From the NCBI GenBank assembly GCA_022511485.1, contig JAFLUJ010000307.1, forward strand, positions 1 through 8,035: a stretch of DNA of 8,035 nt, written 5' to 3'. The notes under the pieces are model-generated. The model was not told the DNA's origin. It did not search any database and worked only from the letters and a program-made list of their open reading frames with translations. The position numbers and the translations under genes are program-made. Source of the DNA: Oscillospiraceae bacterium (GTDB lineage Bacteria; Bacillota; Clostridia; Oscillospirales; Ruminococcaceae). Positions within the stretch are counted from its first letter, which is position 1. Each line of letters starts with the position of its first letter. Of this stretch, positions 5,950-8,035 are shown piece by piece.

Positions 5950-6535
5950 GCTTAGATTTAAAAGACTTTCCGTTGCTTTTGATTTCAGCTTTTTTGCAAC
6001 AGTGACGCTGCTTACGCTCCTTAGTGAAACTAATGCCGTCTTGGGACTTGCTGCCTGTCTGTGGCATGAGCTGGGACATCTTACCGTTATGGAGATAAAA
6101 GGCGTATCCGTTAAAAGAGTGCTGTTTTACGGTGCGGGGATAAAGATAATCCCTGACAAGAGCTTTGGCTTTACAGACTTCGGTACGGAGCTTGCTGTTC
6201 TTATTGCCGGAAGCTTCGCAAATTTCGCGGCTGCCGCAGGATTATGGCTCTGTGATGATCTCCGTATGAAGCTGTTTGCGGTCATAAATGCGGTGATCGG
6301 AGCGTTTAATCTGCTGCCGGTTCAAAGTCTTGACGGCGGAAAGATCATTGTTTCTGTAATAAGAAGATTTTGCGATTATGAACGTGCTTGTATGCTTGAA
6401 TCATGGCTGAAACGCATCAACGGCATATTGATAATCACTGTACTGATCGTTTTTGCTCTTTTGGGAAAGGGCAATCTGACGTTATATATAACATTGTGTT
6501 ACCTTCTTGTTGTATCGTTGTCGAAAGGATCTTAA
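5942..6535 (+). CDS. M50 family intramembrane metalloprotease (SpoIVFB-like)
   Basis: This is a zinc site-2-type protease of the inner membrane. The 197-residue, strongly hydrophobic protein has the zinc motif HELGH at 42-46 just after the first membrane segment and the second zinc-ligand motif NLLPVQSLDGG at 123-133 (D131). Further hydrophobic segments lie at about 84-104, 108-126, 161-175 and 179-193. It is shorter than B. subtilis SpoIVFB (about 288 residues), as it stops after the membrane core and has no CBS domain. The substrate is unknown; pro-sigma-K cleavage should be inferred only if the organism sporulates. The ATG at 5942 overlaps the preceding stop and has no clear Shine-Dalgarno sequence, pointing to translational coupling. 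A TTG at 5927 is a possible but weaker start. Confidence 0.88.
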   Translation: MFELRFKRLSVAFDFSFFATVTLLTLLSETNAVLGLAACLWHELGHLTVMEIKGVSVKRVLFYGAGIKIIPDKSFGFTDFGTELAVLIAGSFANFAAAAGLWLCDDLRMKLFAVINAVIGAFNLLPVQSLDGGKIIVSVIRRFCDYERACMLESWLKRINGILIITVLIVFALLGKGNLTLYITLCYLLVVSLSKGS

Positions 6536-6540
6536 AAAAT

Positions 6541-8035
6541 ATGTTAAAAGAACAGATAGAAAATCTGCTGACCCAGGTAAAATCCCCCTCCCGTTATATT
6601 GGCGGAGAGCTTAACAGTGTGGTGAAGGATAAAAGCAAGGTGGATGTCCGCTTCGCTTTTTGCTTTCCCGATTCTTATGATGTTGGAATGTCCCATCTTG
6701 GGATGAAAATACTCTATTCTCTGAAAAACAAGCGGGAAAACTTCTGGTGTGAGCGTGTTTTTGCTCCCTGGCAGGATTTTGAGGATCTGATGCGGAAAAA
6801 TAATATCCCACTGTATGCGCTGGAAAGTCTTGATCCAATAAAAGAGTTTGATTTTATCGGATTTACGATACAGTATGAGCTTTGTTACACCAATATTCTG
6901 AATATGCTTGATCTTGCGGGACTTCCTATACGGTCGAAGGATCGAACTGATGATATGCCGGTCGTTGTTGCGGGAGGACCTTGTGTATGCAATCCTGAGC
7001 CTTTGGCAGATTTTATAGACCTGTTCATTCTTGGAGAGGGCGAGGAGGTCAACCTTGAACTTATGGATCTCTACGCTGATATGAAAAAGCGCGGCTGCTC
7101 AAAAATGGAGTTCCTTGAATCTGCTGCTGAGATAGAGGGCATTTATGTGCCCTCCTTTTATGATGTTTCCTATAACGATGACGGAACTGTCCGGTCGGTG
7201 ATACCTAATAATTCCCATGCGGCTCAGACTATCCGGAAGCGTATAATCAAGGATCTGGATTCTGTTTTTTATCCGGAGGACTTTGTTGTCCCGTACTGTG
7301 AGATAGTTCATGACAGGGCAGTAGTGGAGGTTCTTCGAGGCTGCATACGGGGCTGCCGCTTCTGTCAGGCGGGATTTATTTACCGTCCGTTCAGGGAAAA
7401 AAGCTCAGATACCATTTGCCGTCAGACCCGTTCCCTCTGTGAAAGCACCGGATATGAGGAGGTATCTCTGTCCTCACTCAGTACAAGTGATCTGACAGAT
7501 ATTGAGGAAACTCTTACAAGACTTTCCGAATACACCACAGAGGAAAAGATCAATCTGTCACTGCCGTCGATGCGCATTGACCGATTCAGCAAGGAGCTTA
7601 TGGAAGAGCTTAGCAGGGTTCGCAAAAGCGGTCTGACATTTGCTCCGGAGGCGGGAACACAGCGGCTTCGGGACGTTATAAATAAAAACATCACCGAGGA
7701 AGAGATCATGCGTGCCTGTAAAATTGCCTTTGAGGGAGGCTACACTGCTGTAAAGCTCTATTTCATGCTGGGACTTCCCACAGAAACAGATGAAGACATA
7801 ATCGGAATTGCAGAGCTTGCAGAAAGGATCACCGATCTGTATTATAACAATCCCGGCAGACAAAGGGGAAAGCATCTGCAAATTTCCATAAGCTGTGCTA
7901 CCTTTGTTCCCAAGCCATTTACGCCTTTTGAGTTTGAACCTCAGGCGACGGGAGAGGAGATCCGCCGCAAACAGAAGCTTCTGCTTGACAGTATACGTTC
8001 CCGAAAACGTATCAATGTAAGCTGGCACAACTACA
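6541..8035 (+). CDS. B12-binding radical SAM protein, TIGR03960-like (3' end beyond window)
   Basis: The frame is open for 498 codons from the ATG at 6541 to the window edge without a stop. The N-terminal part (FAFCFPDSYDVGMSHLGMKI, then VVAGGPCVCNPEPLADF and DLFILGEGEE) is the cobalamin-binding-like domain of this group. The radical SAM domain follows, with the [4Fe-4S] motif CIRGCRFC (C268, C272, C275), a strand with SLSSLSTSDL, then FAPEAGTQRLRDVINKNI and KLYFMLGLPTETDED. These features match the TIGR03960 family found in Clostridia next to M50 protease genes; its reaction is not known to me. AAAGGAT at 6524-6530 is an acceptable ribosome site 10 bases upstream, and only 5 bases separate the gene from the M50 stop. 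The family is usually longer, so perhaps 100 or more residues lie beyond the edge. Confidence 0.9.
   Translation, partial: MLKEQIENLLTQVKSPSRYIGGELNSVVKDKSKVDVRFAFCFPDSYDVGMSHLGMKILYSLKNKRENFWCERVFAPWQDFEDLMRKNNIPLYALESLDPIKEFDFIGFTIQYELCYTNILNMLDLAGLPIRSKDRTDDMPVVVAGGPCVCNPEPLADFIDLFILGEGEEVNLELMDLYADMKKRGCSKMEFLESAAEIEGIYVPSFYDVSYNDDGTVRSVIPNNSHAAQTIRKRIIKDLDSVFYPEDFVVPYCEIVHDRAVVEVLRGCIRGCRFCQAGFIYRPFREKSSDTICRQTRSLCESTGYEEVSLSSLSTSDLTDIEETLTRLSEYTTEEKINLSLPSMRIDRFSKELMEELSRVRKSGLTFAPEAGTQRLRDVINKNITEEEIMRACKIAFEGGYTAVKLYFMLGLPTETDEDIIGIAELAERITDLYYNNPGRQRGKHLQISISCATFVPKPFTPFEFEPQATGEEIRRKQKLLLDSIRSRKRINVSWHNY

Noticed and set aside
7558..8028. 156-codon open frame on the minus strand
   Set aside because: It is antisense to the radical SAM gene, whose motifs are clear on the + strand.

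Overview
The window reads as ordinary chromosome of a low-to-mid-GC anaerobic Bacillota, most likely a Ruminococcus-like member of the Oscillospiraceae. This is inferred from protein style (a Clostridia-type thymidylate kinase, a stand-alone DUF2156 protein, a B12-binding radical SAM protein of the TIGR03960 type), strong GGAG-type ribosome sites and gene order. All recognisable genes lie on the + strand and are closely packed. There is no sign of prophage, insertion sequence, CRISPR array, tRNA or rRNA.

Layout. Positions 3-83 hold the apparent last 26 codons of an unidentified upstream gene. A thymidylate-kinase-family gene (130-792) follows, then a 121-base intergenic block rich in inverted repeats (793-913), then a DUF2156 acyl/aminoacyl-transferase-like gene (914-1795). 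Next is a tightly packed run in which each gene overlaps or abuts the next: a DJ-1/PfpI protein (1822-2370), 5-formyltetrahydrofolate cyclo-ligase (2355-2978), the membrane-anchored lytic transglycosylase MltG (2965-4344) and a U32-family protein resembling the tRNA U34 hydroxylases TrhP (about 4395-5615). After a 49-base gap comes a second run: a 94-residue single-pass membrane protein (5665-5949), an M50 intramembrane metalloprotease of SpoIVFB type (5942-6535) and the first 498 codons of a TIGR03960-like radical SAM protein (6541 to the window end).

How the genes fit together. The first run is mixed housekeeping: nucleotide and folate metabolism, peptidoglycan strand processing and tRNA wobble-base modification. 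mltG next to a U32 gene recalls the B. subtilis yrrL-yrrM-yrrN-yrrO region, but the methyltransferase gene between them there is absent here. In the second run, M50 protease followed by radical SAM is an arrangement I know from Clostridia, usually preceded by an M23-domain SpoIVFA-like gene. Here that place is taken by a short protein with the membrane segment but no M23 domain.

The most unusual non-coding signal is a roughly 32-base element present twice, just upstream of two different genes (874-905 and 4358-4388). Each copy places GGAG, then CTCC, then GGAG before the start codon, so the central CTCC can pair with either flanking Shine-Dalgarno-like sequence. No wholly new multi-gene system is evident; the repeat and the reduced SpoIVFA-like protein are the best leads.
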